Counted from the first letter of the stretch, positions 43,407-54,341 are shown. The stretch: DNA of 64,000 nt from Proteus alimentorum (GCF_002607735.1 NZ_NBVR01000010.1:56204-120203); one strand, 5' to 3'. Translations and numbers: made by a program. Notes: a model not told the origin generated them from the sequence alone.

Positions 43407-44827
43407 TTCCATTTAAACAATGGCCGTGGCATCACTGGGCGAAATTATACCCAAATGAAACGGCCATCATTTCAGGTGTTTCACCGATTACATGGCAGCA
43501 ACTCAGTTGTCATATTAATCACTTAGCTAACAATTTTGCTAAACAAGGTGTTGATACGCAAAGCACTGTGCTATTGCGTGGAAAAAATAACCTCAATCTT
43601 GTTTTTACATTACTCGCTGTTTTCCAATGTGGGGCTAAGGTTTTACCTTTAAATCCACAACTTCCAAAGTCTTTACTTGATGATTTATTACCTCATTTAA
43701 ATATTGATTTTTATGCTGATCTGAGTGAGTCAACGCTCGATCTGGATGCGACTTTGCTTGATCTTAATGGCGTTGAGTTTGATAACGCACCACGTCAACA
43801 TAAAAATGAAACAGAAGCTGTACAGTGGGAGCCATCTCGCATGGCAACGCTTATTTTGACATCGGGTTCATCGGGTTTACCTAAAGCGGCTGTTCATACT
43901 TTTGATGCCCATCTTTGTAGTGCGGAAGGTATTCTATCATTAATGCCTTTTGAAAAAGGCGATAGCTGGTTACTTTCTTTACCACTATTTCATGTTTCAG
44001 GGCAAGGTATACTTTGGCGCTGGTTATTACGTGGCGCAATGCTGGTGGTGCGTGAAATGCACCCATTTGTGGATGCTTTGCAAGGTTGTACTCATGCCTC
44101 TTTAGTTCCCACACAACTATGGCGCTTCTTACAAAGTAGAGCGCAACAAGATAATCAACAACCTAAACCTATCACTTTAAGATCTGTTTTATTAGGGGGA
44201 GCAATGATCCCTATTGAGCTAACGCAAGAAGCAGAACATTGGGGAATTCAATGCTGGTGTGGTTATGGCATGACGGAAATGGCATCAACTGTTTGTGCGA
44301 AGCGTGCAGATGGTAAAGCAGGCGTTGGGCTTCCATTAAAAGGCAAAAATGTTAGGTTAGTGGATGACGAACTCCAGATAATGTCTGACAGTGTTGCTTT
44401 GGGCTATTGGTTTGATGGTAAATTAAAACCGTTATCACTCACGGCCGATGGATGGTATTCGACGCGAGATAAAGGCGACTTTATTGCTGAAGAATGGTGT
44501 GTTTTAGGGCGATTAGATAATCTTTTTTTTAGTGCAGGTGAAGGTATTCAGCCGGAAGATATTGAGAAAATACTCAATGCACACCCTAGTGTAAGCCAAT
44601 CTTTTGTTGTTCCTATCGATGATACGGAGTTTGGGCAACGTCCTGTCGCAGTTGTGGATGCGGATATTGAAATAATCAATCAATTACCACAGTGGTATCA
44701 CTCTCGATTAGCCGGATTTCAACGACCTGTTGCTTGTTTACAACTCCCTGAATGTCTTAAAAATGGCGGAATTAAAATCTCCCGTAAGCAAGTGCAAGAG
44801 TGGGTAAAAGGGCAGTTGTTGAAGTGA
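43394..44827 (+). CDS. menE: o-Succinylbenzoate-CoA ligase MenE
   Basis: This 477-residue acyl-adenylate ligase activates o-succinylbenzoate with ATP and CoA. The AMP-binding P-loop [16 protein letters not shown], the [12 protein letters not shown] motif and the hinge region STRDKGDF are visible, with a C-terminal lid domain ending in [12 protein letters not shown]. It is the last gene of the men cluster and overlaps menC by 13 bases. Confidence 0.95.
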   Translation: MATVVPFKQWPWHHWAKLYPNETAIISGVSPITWQQLSCHINHLANNFAKQGVDTQSTVLLRGKNNLNLVFTLLAVFQCGAKVLPLNPQLPKSLLDDLLPHLNIDFYADLSESTLDLDATLLDLNGVEFDNAPRQHKNETEAVQWEPSRMATLILTSGSSGLPKAAVHTFDAHLCSAEGILSLMPFEKGDSWLLSLPLFHVSGQGILWRWLLRGAMLVVREMHPFVDALQGCTHASLVPTQLWRFLQSRAQQDNQQPKPITLRSVLLGGAMIPIELTQEAEHWGIQCWCGYGMTEMASTVCAKRADGKAGVGLPLKGKNVRLVDDELQIMSDSVALGYWFDGKLKPLSLTADGWYSTRDKGDFIAEEWCVLGRLDNLFFSAGEGIQPEDIEKILNAHPSVSQSFVVPIDDTEFGQRPVAVVDADIEIINQLPQWYHSRLAGFQRPVACLQLPECLKNGGIKISRKQVQEWVKGQLLK

Positions 44828-44938
44828 TATTTATTTGTCGAGCTTTCTCTCAAAACGCCTATTTCTAATATAAAGGGTAGATAAAAGTGATTTTATTATA
44901 TGCTTATCATGGTTAAAGTGGTGAGCGTAAAATAGACA

Positions 44939-45148
44939 ATGGATTTGGTGATGCCAGAAGCAGCTTGGAAGAAAACAAAACCACAAATTGACAGACATTC
45001 GAATCATTATCTTGTTTTTTCAAGGCATTGGCTGGATTACGATAATATTCAGATCATAGGTATTATGTCACCCGATGGACATGAAAAAGCGAAAACACCT
45101 TATATGGCAGAATTAGAACGACGAGCAGAAGAATTTCAAAACAGTTAA
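44939..45148 (+). CDS. Small protein of unknown function
   Basis: This is a 69-residue soluble frame that I do not recognise. It has a basic first half (EAAWKKTKPQIDRHSNHY), a central aromatic patch (FSRHWLDYDNIQIIGIM) and a charged helical end (MAELERRAEEFQNS). It lies between menE and the katA terminator, on the men strand, with codon use similar to its neighbours. No strong ribosome site precedes the ATG at 44939, and an ATG at 44951 is another possible start. The coherent composition makes a real gene more likely than not. Confidence 0.55.
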   Translation: MDLVMPEAAWKKTKPQIDRHSNHYLVFSRHWLDYDNIQIIGIMSPDGHEKAKTPYMAELERRAEEFQNS

Positions 45149-45191
45149 TCAGTTAAGGTCATTGCTTATTGTTAGTCTATTTCTCATAAGA

Positions 45192-45216
45192 AAGGCGCCC
45201 GAAGGCGCCTTGTTAT
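45192..45216. terminator. Hairpin between the small gene and katA
   Basis: A perfect ggcgcc-cgaa-ggcgcc stem with a stable tetraloop, extended by AA-TT pairs and followed by a T-rich stretch, lies between convergent genes and probably ends transcription from both sides. Confidence 0.75.
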
Positions 45217-45253
45217 TTTTGCCGAGTTGCTCACAGGGCTTCTTATTATGCGG

Positions 45254-46708
45254 TTATTTAGCGTCTTTTTTCGCTAATGCTTTCATTGCTTTTTCAACAC
45301 CTGCGCCATATTCAGGATGGACTTTCTTAAATAGGGCAATTTGGCGTTTTTGCGTATCTTTGCTTGCTTGAATTAATTCACCTGCGATACGAGCAAACAT
45401 ACGTTGATGTTCTTCATCACTCAGTAATTCATACAGCGCACGAGGTTGACTGAAGTAATCTTCGTCTTCACGATGGTTCCAGTGATCTGCTGCACCCTCG
45501 ATAGATAATGGCGGCTCTTTAAAGTTAGGTTGTTCTTGGAACATACCGCCATTATTTGGCTCGTAAGTAATACCACTGCCACTATTGCCATCAACACGCA
45601 TAGCACCATCACGGTGATAGTTATGGAATGGGCATTGTGGCGCATTCACTGGAATTTGATGATGATTAACACCTAAACGATAACGATGCGCATCACCATA
45701 AGAGAATAAGCGACCTTGTAACATTTTATCTGGGGAGAAACCAATACCCGGAACAATGTTAGCAGGGCTAAATGCCGCTTGCTCTACATCAGAGAAATAG
45801 TTTTCAGGGTTACGATTTAATTCGAAATAGCCTACATCGATTAATGGGTAATCAGCATGAGGCCAAACTTTTGTTAAATCAAAAGGATTATAAGGGACTT
45901 TTGACGCTTCTTTTTCTGGCATCACTTGAATTTGTAAATTCCAACGTGGGAAATCACCACGCTCAATCGCATCAAATAAATCACGCTGTGAGCTTTCTCT
46001 ATCTTTACCGACCAGCGCTTCAGCTTCATCATCCATCAGGTTTTTAATGCCTTGCTGACAACGGAAGTGGAATTTAACCCAAAAACGCTCATTATCTTTA
46101 TTAATAAAGCTATAAGTATGGCTACCAAAACCGTGAATAAAACGATAGCTCTGTGGCAAACCACGGTCGCTCATATCAATGGTTAATTGGTGTAAAGCTT
46201 CTGGTAAATGAGAGAAGAAATCCCATTTGTATGCCATATTGCGTAGGTTAGTTTTAGGATCACGTTTTACTACGTGGTTTAAGTCTGGGAATTTCAGTGC
46301 ATCACGAAGATAGAATACAGGGGTGTTATTACCCACCATATCCCAGTTACCTTCTTCAGTATAAAATTTTAATGCAAAGCCACGAATATCACGTTCGGCA
46401 TCTGCAGCACCTCTTTCACCAGCAACTGTTGAGAAGCGAGCAAACATTTCTGTTTTTTTACCCACTTTAGAGAAAATTTTAGCACGAGTATATTTTGTAA
46501 TATCGTGAGTGACTTTAAATGTACCAAAAGCACCAGAGCCTTTCGCGTGCATACGTCTTTCTGGAATAACTTCACGATCAAAGTGAGCCAGCTTTTCTAA
46601 AAACCAGACATCTTGAAGTAACATTGGACCACGAGGGCCTGCTGTCATCGAGTTATTATTGTCTACAACAGGTGCACCTGACGCCGTTGTTAGCTTTTTC
46701 TTTTCCAT
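45254..46708 (-). CDS. katA: Heme catalase KatA
   Basis: This 484-residue small-subunit, NADPH-type catalase breaks down hydrogen peroxide. The distal histidine is His54 ([13 protein letters not shown]), the distal Asn lies in [12 protein letters not shown], and the proximal heme tyrosine in [13 protein letters not shown]. Met53 next to His54 is the residue reported as a methionine sulfone in the P. mirabilis enzyme. Length equals that enzyme; from memory the sequences differ at scattered positions. The ATG at 46708 is preceded by GGAG; the GTG codon before it is not the start. It is divergent from yfaZ. Confidence 0.96.
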   Translation of the reverse strand: MEKKKLTTASGAPVVDNNNSMTAGPRGPMLLQDVWFLEKLAHFDREVIPERRMHAKGSGAFGTFKVTHDITKYTRAKIFSKVGKKTEMFARFSTVAGERGAADAERDIRGFALKFYTEEGNWDMVGNNTPVFYLRDALKFPDLNHVVKRDPKTNLRNMAYKWDFFSHLPEALHQLTIDMSDRGLPQSYRFIHGFGSHTYSFINKDNERFWVKFHFRCQQGIKNLMDDEAEALVGKDRESSQRDLFDAIERGDFPRWNLQIQVMPEKEASKVPYNPFDLTKVWPHADYPLIDVGYFELNRNPENYFSDVEQAAFSPANIVPGIGFSPDKMLQGRLFSYGDAHRYRLGVNHHQIPVNAPQCPFHNYHRDGAMRVDGNSGSGITYEPNNGGMFQEQPNFKEPPLSIEGAADHWNHREDEDYFSQPRALYELLSDEEHQRMFARIAGELIQASKDTQKRQIALFKKVHPEYGAGVEKAMKALAKKDAK

Positions 46709-46992
46709 CACATATCTCCAGTTTATGAAATAGTAAACGTTCTAAAAAAATAGCATGTGTGAATAAAACGAAGCGAACAGCCTTATACTTATTATGGTTA
46801 ATATTGGCCGTAATTCCACTTTAGCAATATTGAACTCATTAATAAAACCAATTAGACCAATAATATTGATAGACGTAACTTATTTACATAGATTGAAAAT
46901 TCTACAGATTATCTTTCAATTTTGTCTCAAGTTGTTTAATAAATTTGTTGTATAATTATAAGTTAGGACAATTATTTGCTGGGGTAATAACA
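46709..46992. promoter_or_regulatory. Divergent promoter region of katA and yfaZ
   Basis: These 284 AT-rich bases contain a TATAAT at 46951-46956 in front of yfaZ and an inverted repeat attgaaa / tttcaat with a 15-base spacer at 46892-46920. An OxyR site was looked for and not found with correct spacing. Confidence 0.5.
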
Positions 46993-47535
46993 ATGAAAAA
47001 ATATTTATTGGTCGGTGCGATGAGCGCGCTGTTTGTGGCTGGAAATGCCAATGCAGTATCAATGAATATTCAAGCAGGGGAACATTATACTGATGTTCGC
47101 GCTGGTTTAGGTGATCCTAATGCGGGTCTTTCTTTTAATGGAAACTGGGCTCGTAGTGATCATGATGGTCAAGTAGGAAGCTTAGGTGCAAAATTTGCGT
47201 TACCTTTAGGGCCATTTTCAGCAAGTGTTGGTGGTAAAGCACTCTATTTAGCGCCAAAAAATGGTGATGATGGTGCCGCTTTAGCCGGTGGTGTGGGACT
47301 TAACTGGAATGTTCTGCCTTCTTTAAGCGTGTATGGCGAGGCTTATGCATCTCCTGAAGGATTAACTTCTGGTAGCAAATCTTATTATGAAGCCGATGTG
47401 GGTGCACAATTAACGGTATTTAAACCATTACATGTTAATGCGGGTTATCGTGTGATTGAAATCGAAAACTCACATAATAGAAGCAATAATAAATTAGCTG
47501 ATGGTTTATATGTGGGTGCAGGTTTAAGTTTCTAA
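46993..47535 (+). CDS. yfaZ: YfaZ-family outer-membrane protein
   Basis: This 180-residue protein begins with a signal peptide (KKYLLVGAMSALFVAGNANA, cleavage after ANA), followed by alternating beta-strand pattern and a C-terminal phenylalanine (YVGAGLSF) typical of outer-membrane barrels. It matches the YfaZ family, whose function is not known. GGGGT lies about 8 bases before the ATG at 46993; the open frame upstream is not part of the protein. Confidence 0.88.
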   Translation: MKKYLLVGAMSALFVAGNANAVSMNIQAGEHYTDVRAGLGDPNAGLSFNGNWARSDHDGQVGSLGAKFALPLGPFSASVGGKALYLAPKNGDDGAALAGGVGLNWNVLPSLSVYGEAYASPEGLTSGSKSYYEADVGAQLTVFKPLHVNAGYRVIEIENSHNRSNNKLADGLYVGAGLSF

Positions 47536-47556
47536 TCTAGACACTATATCTGAATC

Positions 47557-47596
47557 AAAAAAAGCAGGTGTCTAAAATCAGCACCTGCTTTTTTTA
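47557..47596. terminator. Bidirectional terminator between yfaZ and tyrP
   Basis: A stem aaaaaagcaggtg with cacctgctttttt and T-runs on both strands lies between the convergent genes. Confidence 0.9.
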
Positions 47597-47628
47597 TTGT
47601 CTATAAGAAAGCGATATAATAAAGGAAA

Positions 47629-48840
47629 TTAGCCAACTTGAGGTAATAAACCAAAAGTAATAGCGATTTGAATACCAATAACCACTAGACCACAAATAAA
47701 CACAATACCTAATGCGCCTTTTCCACCTTTAACTTTGTATTTATCTGCACCATTTTGTTCTTGTCTGACTTTCCATACTAATAAAGCGGGTAGAAGCAAC
47801 GCTAAGATTGACAATGCAATAGCAGCATAGGCTAAGGCTTGTACAAAGTTAGGGAAATAAAGCGCACAAACTAAAGGTGGAACAAAGGTTAATAGGCTGG
47901 ATTGCACGCGGCCAGTTGCACGATTACTGCGTTTAAATAGATCCGCAAGATAATCAAATAGACCTAGTGCAACACCAAGGAATGAGGTAGCTAGAGCTAA
48001 CGCAGCAAATAAGTTAACTGCAATATTTACGCGAGGTGTAGCAACAACATCACGAATAGCAGTCAATAAGCCATTTAATCCAGATTGTTGTGCCATAATT
48101 CCCATAAAAGTATTTGTTGGGATGGCGCCTAATGTGGCAATTTGCCATAAAATATAAGCAACAAGAGGAATAGCACTACCAATAATAAAGATAAAACGTA
48201 GCTTTTTAATATCGCCATTCATGTAACTTACGATACTTGGCACACTACCGTGGAAACCAAATGAGGTAAAAATAACAGGAATAGCAGAAAGAATAAGTCC
48301 ATATGCCACAGGCATTGAGGTTAAGTTTACTGACTCAACGTGAGGTAACATCACAATCAGCATAAATATGAGGAAGAAAACTTTTGCGGTAAACAATAGA
48401 CGGTTAATCATATCAACCGATGTTGTACCAATTCCTACCACAGCTCCGCCAATCATTGTAAAGATAATAATACCTTGTGTGACAGAAAGCTCATGACCAA
48501 TCCAAGATGAAAGGGTGGCTGAAAGTAGTTCACCCGCACCACTAATATAAGCCGTTGTTAGCGCATACATTAATAGCAATAGTGCGAGCCCAGTGATGAT
48601 TTGACCACCTACACCGAGATAACGTTTAGCGATAGAGCCAAGACCAGTATGAGGATCGTTGTATTGATAAACTTCCACCAGCAGTAACGCGGTATAGCTC
48701 ATCAATAACCATAAGCCAACAAGCAATAGCATCATCGTGCTAAAGCCAATACCCACAGCAGCCAGTGGCATTGCCAGCATACCTGCCCCAATTGTTGTTC
48801 CTGCAACAATAAAAACACTGCCTATAGTGCGATTCTTCAC
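47629..48840 (-). CDS. tyrP: Tyrosine-specific transporter TyrP
   Basis: This 403-residue inner-membrane proton symporter of the hydroxy/aromatic amino-acid permease family has about 11 helices and matches E. coli TyrP from the first residues ([20 protein letters not shown]) to the end (LLPQVG). The conserved [15 protein letters not shown] segment is present. Two TyrR boxes lie upstream with E. coli-like spacing, so regulation by TyrR with tyrosine and phenylalanine is expected. Specificity for tyrosine over tryptophan is from overall similarity. Confidence 0.92.
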   Translation of the reverse strand: MKNRTIGSVFIVAGTTIGAGMLAMPLAAVGIGFSTMMLLLVGLWLLMSYTALLLVEVYQYNDPHTGLGSIAKRYLGVGGQIITGLALLLLMYALTTAYISGAGELLSATLSSWIGHELSVTQGIIIFTMIGGAVVGIGTTSVDMINRLLFTAKVFFLIFMLIVMLPHVESVNLTSMPVAYGLILSAIPVIFTSFGFHGSVPSIVSYMNGDIKKLRFIFIIGSAIPLVAYILWQIATLGAIPTNTFMGIMAQQSGLNGLLTAIRDVVATPRVNIAVNLFAALALATSFLGVALGLFDYLADLFKRSNRATGRVQSSLLTFVPPLVCALYFPNFVQALAYAAIALSILALLLPALLVWKVRQEQNGADKYKVKGGKGALGIVFICGLVVIGIQIAITFGLLPQVG

Positions 48841-48882
48841 AAGATCCTCTATTCACTAGACTATTTTATTTACTTAAAAAGC

Positions 48883-48946
48883 AGAGTATAAGAATGGTAA
48901 ATTTCTGTCAAATTTTAATTACGTAAGGTGTAATTATAAGTTTACA
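48883..48946 (-). promoter_or_regulatory. tyrP promoter with strong and weak TyrR boxes
   Basis: The strong box, TGTAAT-N6-TTTACA at 48929-48946, matches 11 of 12 fixed bases of the TyrR consensus TGTAAA-N6-TTTACA. A weaker box lies at 48906-48923, exactly 23 bases away and promoter-proximal, the arrangement known from E. coli tyrP. On the reverse strand the weak box contains TTGACA, a -35 element, with TACTCT as -10 after 17 bases (48883-48888). Confidence 0.8.
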
Positions 48947-48963
48947 CTGATGATTTTATGAAT

Positions 48964-48995
48964 AAAAAAACGCCAATCATAAATATGAATTGGCG
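48964..48995 (-). terminator. Terminator of the YgdI-like gene
   Basis: On the reverse strand a stem cgccaat / attggcg (48971-48977 with 48989-48995) is followed by a run of seven T residues. Confidence 0.8.
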
Positions 48996-49021
48996 CTTTA
49001 AGAGAAAGGTTTATCAGAGCG

Positions 49022-49255
49022 TTAATCGTCAAGCTCTACCATTCGTCTTATTTGATCTCGATTAATTTGTTTGAGCTGTCCAGTTTCTGCATCTTTGTAG
49101 GTTATTAATCCAGTCGCTTCATCTTCTTGGGGTTTATCTGTCGTTAAAATTGTTTCCCCATTTACTGTTTCTATTTTTTGTGGACTTGAACAGCCTGCAA
49201 CCAGCAGAATTGATGTAGAAATAGCAATCACTGAGAAAATAGACTTTAATTTCAT
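49022..49255 (-). CDS. YgdI/YgdR-family lipoprotein
   Basis: This 77-residue lipoprotein has a signal peptide with lipobox LVAGC (Cys22) and Ser at +2, favouring the outer membrane. The mature part (NGETILTTDKPQEDEATG, ITYKDAETG, INRDQIRRMVELDD) matches the YgdI/YgdR family (DUF903), a small SH3-like beta fold of unknown role. It has its own terminator and lies between tyrP and yfaE. Confidence 0.9.
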   Translation of the reverse strand: MKLKSIFSVIAISTSILLVAGCSSPQKIETVNGETILTTDKPQEDEATGLITYKDAETGQLKQINRDQIRRMVELDD

Positions 49256-49345
49256 AATGCTTTTCCTTTTTTTATCGTATTAACTTAACCTTAGTCAAAG
49301 TTGAACAAGAGTGTTAGAAAAAAGCTTAAATTAAGATAATTCAAA

Positions 49346-49624
49346 TTATTCAGAGTAAATTTCTATTTCAATATCACTGATGGGATGACAACTACAAGGC
49401 AAGATTTCATCGGGTTGGATAAAGGCTAAAGGCTCATTACGATAACAAACTTTGCCTTTCACTAAACGTAGACGACAAGAGCCGCAATAGCCTTCACGAC
49501 ATTGGTATTCGACTTGGACTTTCCCATGTTCTAATGCATCAAGCAAAGAAGGATGAGTGTCAGTATGAAATTCTAAAGGTGTTGAAAGACCCTGCTGATG
49601 CAGGGTCACTTTATGAGATGCCAT
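49346..49624 (-). CDS. yfaE: 2Fe-2S ferredoxin YfaE
   Basis: This 92-residue plant-type ferredoxin has the cluster motif C-x4-C-x2-C (CREGYCGSC) and a distant cysteine in LPCSCHP. In E. coli YfaE supplies electrons that maintain or regenerate the diferric-tyrosyl cofactor of NrdB. It follows nrdB by 25 bases on the same strand, the conserved nrdA-nrdB-yfaE order. Confidence 0.94.
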   Translation of the reverse strand: MASHKVTLHQQGLSTPLEFHTDTHPSLLDALEHGKVQVEYQCREGYCGSCRLRLVKGKVCYRNEPLAFIQPDEILPCSCHPISDIEIEIYSE

Positions 49625-49649
49625 AACGTATCGGTGTTATTTCTCAGTA

Positions 49650-50780
49650 TTACAGTTCAAAGTTACTTAAGTCATCAGTATCAACTTGTGAATCGATTTG
49701 ACCCACGAGGTAAGAACTGACTTCAACTTCTTGAGGCGCAACTTGAACGTTGTCAGACACTAACCATGCGTTGATCCATGGAATAGGGTTAGAGCGCGCT
49801 TTAAATGGTAGTTTAAGACCCACAGCTTGCATGCGAATATTAGTAATATATTCCACATACTGACAAAGGATATCTTTATTTAAACCAATCATTGAACCTT
49901 CAGAGAATAGGTATTCAGCCCACTCTTTCTCTTGCTCAGCAGCTTCAACGAACAGGTCATAACACTCTTGCTCACATTCCGCTGCAATTTCTGCCATTTC
50001 AGGATCATCTTGACCTGAGCGCAGTAAATTCAGCATGTGCTGTGTACCTGTTAAGTGTAGCGCTTCATCACGAGCAATGAGTCTAATGATCTTCGCGTTA
50101 CCTTCCATCAATTCACGCTCAGCAAAGGCAAATGAACAGGCAAAGCTAACGTAGAAACGAATCGCTTCTAGTGCGTTGACGCTCATTAAGCACAGGTAAA
50201 GCTGTTTCTTTAATTTGCGTAACGTGACATGAACCGTTTTACCTTTAACCTGATGGTCGCCTTCACCATACATATGATAAAGATTTGTCAGTTTGATTAA
50301 CTCATCATAATAAGAAGAAATATCACGCGCGCGTTTTAAAATTTCTTCATTTTCAACGATATCATCAAACACAACTGACGGATCATTAACAATATTACGA
50401 ATAATATGAGTATAAGAGCGTGAGTGAATGGTTTCAGAGAATGACCATGTTTCAACCCATGTTTCTAACTCAGGGATTGAGATTAAAGGTAAGAATGCCA
50501 CATTAGGGCTTCTTCCTTGAATCGAATCCAACAGCGTTTGATATTTTAAATTACTAATAAAAATATGTTTTTCATGATCAGGTAACGCATTGTAATCAAT
50601 ACGATCACGAGAAACGTCCACTTCTTCTGGACGCCAGAAGAAGGAGAGCTGTTTTTCAATTAGCTTTTCAAAAATAGGATATTTTTGCTGATCATAACGC
50701 GCTACGTTAACAGGCTGCCCAAAAAACATGGGCTCCTGAAGTTGATCATTTTTAACTTGTGAAAAAGTAGTATAAGACAT
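49650..50780 (-). CDS. nrdB: Ribonucleotide reductase class Ia beta subunit NrdB
   Basis: This 376-residue subunit holds the diiron-tyrosyl radical cofactor. The radical tyrosine and neighbouring iron ligands are in [18 protein letters not shown]; further iron ligands occur in the [16 protein letters not shown] and [16 protein letters not shown] helices. The C-terminal tail (DDLSNFEL) docks to NrdA. It lies 11 bases after nrdA. Confidence 0.97.
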   Translation of the reverse strand: MSYTTFSQVKNDQLQEPMFFGQPVNVARYDQQKYPIFEKLIEKQLSFFWRPEEVDVSRDRIDYNALPDHEKHIFISNLKYQTLLDSIQGRSPNVAFLPLISIPELETWVETWSFSETIHSRSYTHIIRNIVNDPSVVFDDIVENEEILKRARDISSYYDELIKLTNLYHMYGEGDHQVKGKTVHVTLRKLKKQLYLCLMSVNALEAIRFYVSFACSFAFAERELMEGNAKIIRLIARDEALHLTGTQHMLNLLRSGQDDPEMAEIAAECEQECYDLFVEAAEQEKEWAEYLFSEGSMIGLNKDILCQYVEYITNIRMQAVGLKLPFKARSNPIPWINAWLVSDNVQVAPQEVEVSSYLVGQIDSQVDTDDLSNFEL

Positions 50781-50791
50781 AGCTTCCTCAA

Positions 50792-53083
50792 TTAAATTTT
50801 ACACGCGCCGCCTTCACAATCTGAATCTTCCGTCTCAACGACTTCTTCCAGATCACCCTGTACATCGTCTGCACCGTCACGGGTATTGTGATAATAGAGT
50901 GTTTTCACACCATATTTGTAAGCGAGCAGCAAATCTTTCAGCAGTTGGTTCATTGGAACCTTACCGCTAGGGAAACGAGTAGGATCGTAGTTAGTGTTTG
51001 CTGAAATTGCTTGGTCAACAAATTTTTGCATAATGCCCACTAACTGCAAGTAACCTTCAATACTTGGCATTTGCCACAGTAATTCATAAGCGCCTTTCAA
51101 ACGCTCATACTCAGGAACCACTTGACGTAAAATACCGTCTTTAGAGGCTTTAATACTGATATAACCACGCGGTGGCTCGATACCATTTGTCGCATTCGAA
51201 ATCTGTGAAGATGTTTCTGATGGCATCAGTGCAGACAGTGTGGAGTTACGTAAACCGTGCGCTTTAATGTCTTTGCGTAAACCTTCCCAATCGTAATGCA
51301 GAGGCTCTTTTGTCAGTACATCCAATGATTTTTTATAGGTATCAATAGGTAAAATACCTTCAGCGTAAGTGGTTTCATTAAACCATGGGCATGCGCCTTG
51401 TTCTTTCGCTAATTCATTAGATGCTTTTAATAAATAGTATTGAATTGCTTCAAATGCACGATGGGTTAAATTATTTGCACTACCATCAGAGTAGCGAACA
51501 CCGTGTTTTGCTAAATAATAAGCAAAGTTAATAACACCAATACCTAAGGTACGACGGCCCATTGCACCTTGTTTAGCGGCTAAGATTGGATAATCTTGGT
51601 AATCTAACAGTGCATCCAATGAACGAACGGCTAAACGAGCAAGTTCTTCTAAATCATCAAGATTTTCAATTGCACCTAAGTTAAATGCAGATAATGTACA
51701 CAGTGCAATTTCACCATTAGGATCTTTAATATCATTTAATGGTTTAGTTGGTAGTGCAATTTCTAAGCATAAGTTTGATTGGCGAATTGGTGCAACAGCC
51801 GGATCAAATGGGCTATGTGTATTACAGTGGTCAACGTTCTGAATATAAATACGGCCAGTTGAGGCACGTTCTTGCATCATTAATGAGAATAACTCAACCG
51901 CTTTAACTTGTTTTTGGCGGATGCTTTTATCTTTCTCATATTGCACATATAAACGTTCAAATTCATCTTGATCGGCAAAGAATGCATCGTATAAGCCAGG
52001 GACATCAGAAGGGCTGAATAAAGTAATATCCTGACCTTTGATTAAACGTTCATACATTAATTTATTTAACTGAACGCCGTAATCTAAATGACGAACACGG
52101 TTATCATCAACACCACGGTTATTTTTCAGTACCAGCAGGCTTTCAACTTCTAAATGCCATAATGGGTAGAATAAGGTTGCTGCGCCACCACGAACACCAC
52201 CTTGCGAGCAAGATTTTACCGCAGTCTGGAAGTGTTTATAGAATGGGATGCAGCCTGTGTGGAATGCTTCACCATTACGAATAGCACTCCCTAATGCACG
52301 AATACGACCAGCATTAATACCAATGCCCGCACGTTGAGAAACATACTTCACAATGGCACTTGATGTGGCATTGATAGAATCGAGGCTATCGTCACACTCA
52401 ATTAAAACACACGAGCTAAATTGACGAGTAGGGGTTCTTACACCCGCCATAATTGGCGTTGGTAATGAGATTTTAAAGGTTGAAATCGCATGATAGAAAC
52501 GTTCGATATAGTCCATACGTGTTGCTTGTGGATAACGAGAGAACAAGCAAGCCGCAACTAAAACATATAAGAACTGTGCGCTTTCGTAAATTTCACCTGT
52601 AATACGGTTTTGAACGAAGTATTTACCTTCTAATTGTTTAACCGCAGCGTAGGAGAAATTCATATCACGTTGATGAACAATAAAGTTATTCATCTGTTCG
52701 AACTCTTCTTGTGTGTAATCTTCAAGAAGATGGCGATCGTATTTGCCTAAATCGACTAATTTTTTAACGTGATCATACAGTGTTGGTGGCTCAAATTGGC
52801 CATACGCTTTTTTACGCAAATTAAATACGGCAAGACGGGCAGCGAGATACTGATAATCAGGCGTTTCACCAGAGATTAAGTCTGCAGCAGCTTTTACCAG
52901 TGTTTCATGGATATCAGCAGTTTTGATACCATCATAAAACTGAATCTGAGAACGTAATTCAACTTGAGATACAGAGACATTTTCTAGACCTTCAGCGGCC
53001 CAGGCGATAACACGGTGAATTTTGTCTAAGTCAATGCGTTCTTTATGACCATCACGTTTTGTGACGAGCAGGCTGTGATTCAT
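50792..53083 (-). CDS. nrdA: Ribonucleotide reductase class Ia alpha subunit NrdA
   Basis: This 763-residue catalytic subunit reduces ribonucleoside diphosphates. It has the N-terminal ATP-cone ([20 protein letters not shown]), the active-site cysteines in [18 protein letters not shown] and [12 protein letters not shown], the radical-transfer tyrosines near the end ([11 protein letters not shown]) and the C-terminal Cys pair in CEGGACKI. A NrdR box and a DnaA box upstream suggest control as in E. coli. Confidence 0.97.
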   Translation of the reverse strand: MNHSLLVTKRDGHKERIDLDKIHRVIAWAAEGLENVSVSQVELRSQIQFYDGIKTADIHETLVKAAADLISGETPDYQYLAARLAVFNLRKKAYGQFEPPTLYDHVKKLVDLGKYDRHLLEDYTQEEFEQMNNFIVHQRDMNFSYAAVKQLEGKYFVQNRITGEIYESAQFLYVLVAACLFSRYPQATRMDYIERFYHAISTFKISLPTPIMAGVRTPTRQFSSCVLIECDDSLDSINATSSAIVKYVSQRAGIGINAGRIRALGSAIRNGEAFHTGCIPFYKHFQTAVKSCSQGGVRGGAATLFYPLWHLEVESLLVLKNNRGVDDNRVRHLDYGVQLNKLMYERLIKGQDITLFSPSDVPGLYDAFFADQDEFERLYVQYEKDKSIRQKQVKAVELFSLMMQERASTGRIYIQNVDHCNTHSPFDPAVAPIRQSNLCLEIALPTKPLNDIKDPNGEIALCTLSAFNLGAIENLDDLEELARLAVRSLDALLDYQDYPILAAKQGAMGRRTLGIGVINFAYYLAKHGVRYSDGSANNLTHRAFEAIQYYLLKASNELAKEQGACPWFNETTYAEGILPIDTYKKSLDVLTKEPLHYDWEGLRKDIKAHGLRNSTLSALMPSETSSQISNATNGIEPPRGYISIKASKDGILRQVVPEYERLKGAYELLWQMPSIEGYLQLVGIMQKFVDQAISANTNYDPTRFPSGKVPMNQLLKDLLLAYKYGVKTLYYHNTRDGADDVQGDLEEVVETEDSDCEGGACKI

Positions 53084-53191
53084 GAGCGATGCACCTTTCT
53101 TGCATTAGTGTTACCTGAAATTTTATACCGCAAAAAAACGCTCCCGATGACAATCAGTGTCAAGGAGTCTTGTGGTGTGAAATTTAAGGAA

Positions 53192-53207
53192 ACACAATAT
53201 ATAGGGG
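53192..53207. promoter_or_regulatory. Candidate NrdR box upstream of nrdA
   Basis: ACACAATATATAGGGG resembles the NrdR consensus (acaCwAtATaTwGtgt) about 110 bases before the nrdA start. The usual second box about 31-32 bases away was not clear. Confidence 0.6.
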
Positions 53208-53277
53208 TTGGTTCAAATGGTGATAACAAGATAAAGGTAATTGAGAGATTGATCAAGTGTACAAATCTGATTGTTTC

Positions 53278-53286
53278 TGTGGATAA
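53278..53286 (-). promoter_or_regulatory. Perfect DnaA box upstream of nrdA
   Basis: TTATCCACA on the reverse strand is an exact consensus DnaA box about 190 bases upstream of nrdA. E. coli nrdAB is controlled by DnaA through such boxes. Confidence 0.7.
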
Positions 53287-53308
53287 ATAGGGGATAATTT
53301 TTTTAACA

Positions 53309-53339
53309 ACTGCCTGTACCCTGCATAAATACAGGCAGT
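53309..53339. repeat. Perfect 10-bp inverted repeat downstream of ubiG
   Basis: The arms actgcctgta and tacaggcagt flank an 11-base loop. It follows ubiG but is not backed by a T-run on that strand, so termination is uncertain. The rest of the 53084-53431 gap holds the nrdA control sites and nothing else recognised. Confidence 0.75.
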
Positions 53340-53431
53340 AAGAAACACAAATTCAAGTGACAACGATGTAAAGTCAATTTTAAAAAATGTGATCGTTTGA
53401 TGTTTTATTAAACCAAATCAAACTTTCAGTT

Positions 53432-54169
53432 TCATGAATTCGAGTTATGTGTCGATTGTGTGTGCACCATATAATTCACATCGACATTTGGCGCTAATCG
53501 GAATTTATCAGTGATTGGGTTATAATGTAAACCAATCATGTTTTTGCTACGTAAATCGGTTTCATCAACCCAGCTTAGTAATTCTGATGGGCGAATAAAT
53601 TTATTAGCATCATGTGTGCCCTTAGGTACCATATTCAGAATATACTCCGCACCTACCACCAGCATTAGCCACGCTTTTTTATTACGATTGATGGTTGAGA
53701 AGAAAACATGTCCACCCGGTTTTACTAGTTTTGCACAGGCTCTTACAACAGAAGCTGGGTCAGGAACGTGCTCTAACATCTCCATACAGGTAACAACGTC
53801 GTAAGTTTGTGGGTTTTCATTTGCGTGATTTTCAACGGTATCTTGAATGTAAGTGACAGGAATACCCGATTCCAGTGAGTGCAAGCGTGCAACTTGTAAT
53901 GGCTCTGTACCCATATCAAGACCCGTTACTTCAGCCCCAGCACATGCCATACTTTCAGACAAAATACCGCCGCCACAACCGACATCTAGGATTTTTTTTC
54001 CAAATAGGCCGTCTGCACGTTCTTGAATATAGTTGAGTCTTAGTGGATTGATGCGGTGTAATGGCTTAAATTCACCTTCAAGATCCCACCACCGTGATGC
54101 GACGCTTTCAAACTTGTCGATTTCATGCTGATCCACGTTAGCATGTAAAGAGGTTGTTTTATCATTCAT
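53432..54169 (-). CDS. ubiG: Ubiquinone biosynthesis O-methyltransferase UbiG
   Basis: This 245-residue SAM-dependent enzyme carries out both O-methylation steps of ubiquinone synthesis. The SAM-binding motif I is [15 protein letters not shown], with the acidic motif VTGLDMG and the segment [16 protein letters not shown]. It matches E. coli UbiG in length and is divergent from gyrA, as in E. coli. Confidence 0.96.
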   Translation of the reverse strand: MNDKTTSLHANVDQHEIDKFESVASRWWDLEGEFKPLHRINPLRLNYIQERADGLFGKKILDVGCGGGILSESMACAGAEVTGLDMGTEPLQVARLHSLESGIPVTYIQDTVENHANENPQTYDVVTCMEMLEHVPDPASVVRACAKLVKPGGHVFFSTINRNKKAWLMLVVGAEYILNMVPKGTHDANKFIRPSELLSWVDETDLRSKNMIGLHYNPITDKFRLAPNVDVNYMVHTQSTHNSNS

Positions 54170-54292
54170 CAGAAAGTATTACTCCTATTTTCATATTGCT
54201 ATGATTCTACCAACGTTAGACGGTGAAATCGAAGAGAATAGCGAAAGGAGCATTAATTTTATTGTTTCCTTTTTCCAAAAATTGGCGATTTG

Positions 54293-54301
54293 TGGTATAG
54301 T
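54293..54301 (+). promoter_or_regulatory. Extended -10 element of gyrA
   Basis: TGGTATAGT gives a TG-N extended -10 box (TATAGT) 40 bases before the gyrA start codon. No good -35 box is visible, which suits an extended -10 promoter. Confidence 0.5.
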
Positions 54302-54341
54302 TCTAAACCTTTGAATCCGTAGTATGAGGGACAGTGGCTCC

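Noticed and set aside
46712..46945. Possible OxyR site for katA
   Set aside because: ATAG elements occur near 46870-46892 but the spacing is two bases off the OxyR pattern and the CTAT halves are missing.
53045..53290. Forward frame over the nrdA start and control region
   Set aside because: It overlaps nrdA codons and the NrdR and DnaA sites, and has no homology that I recognise.
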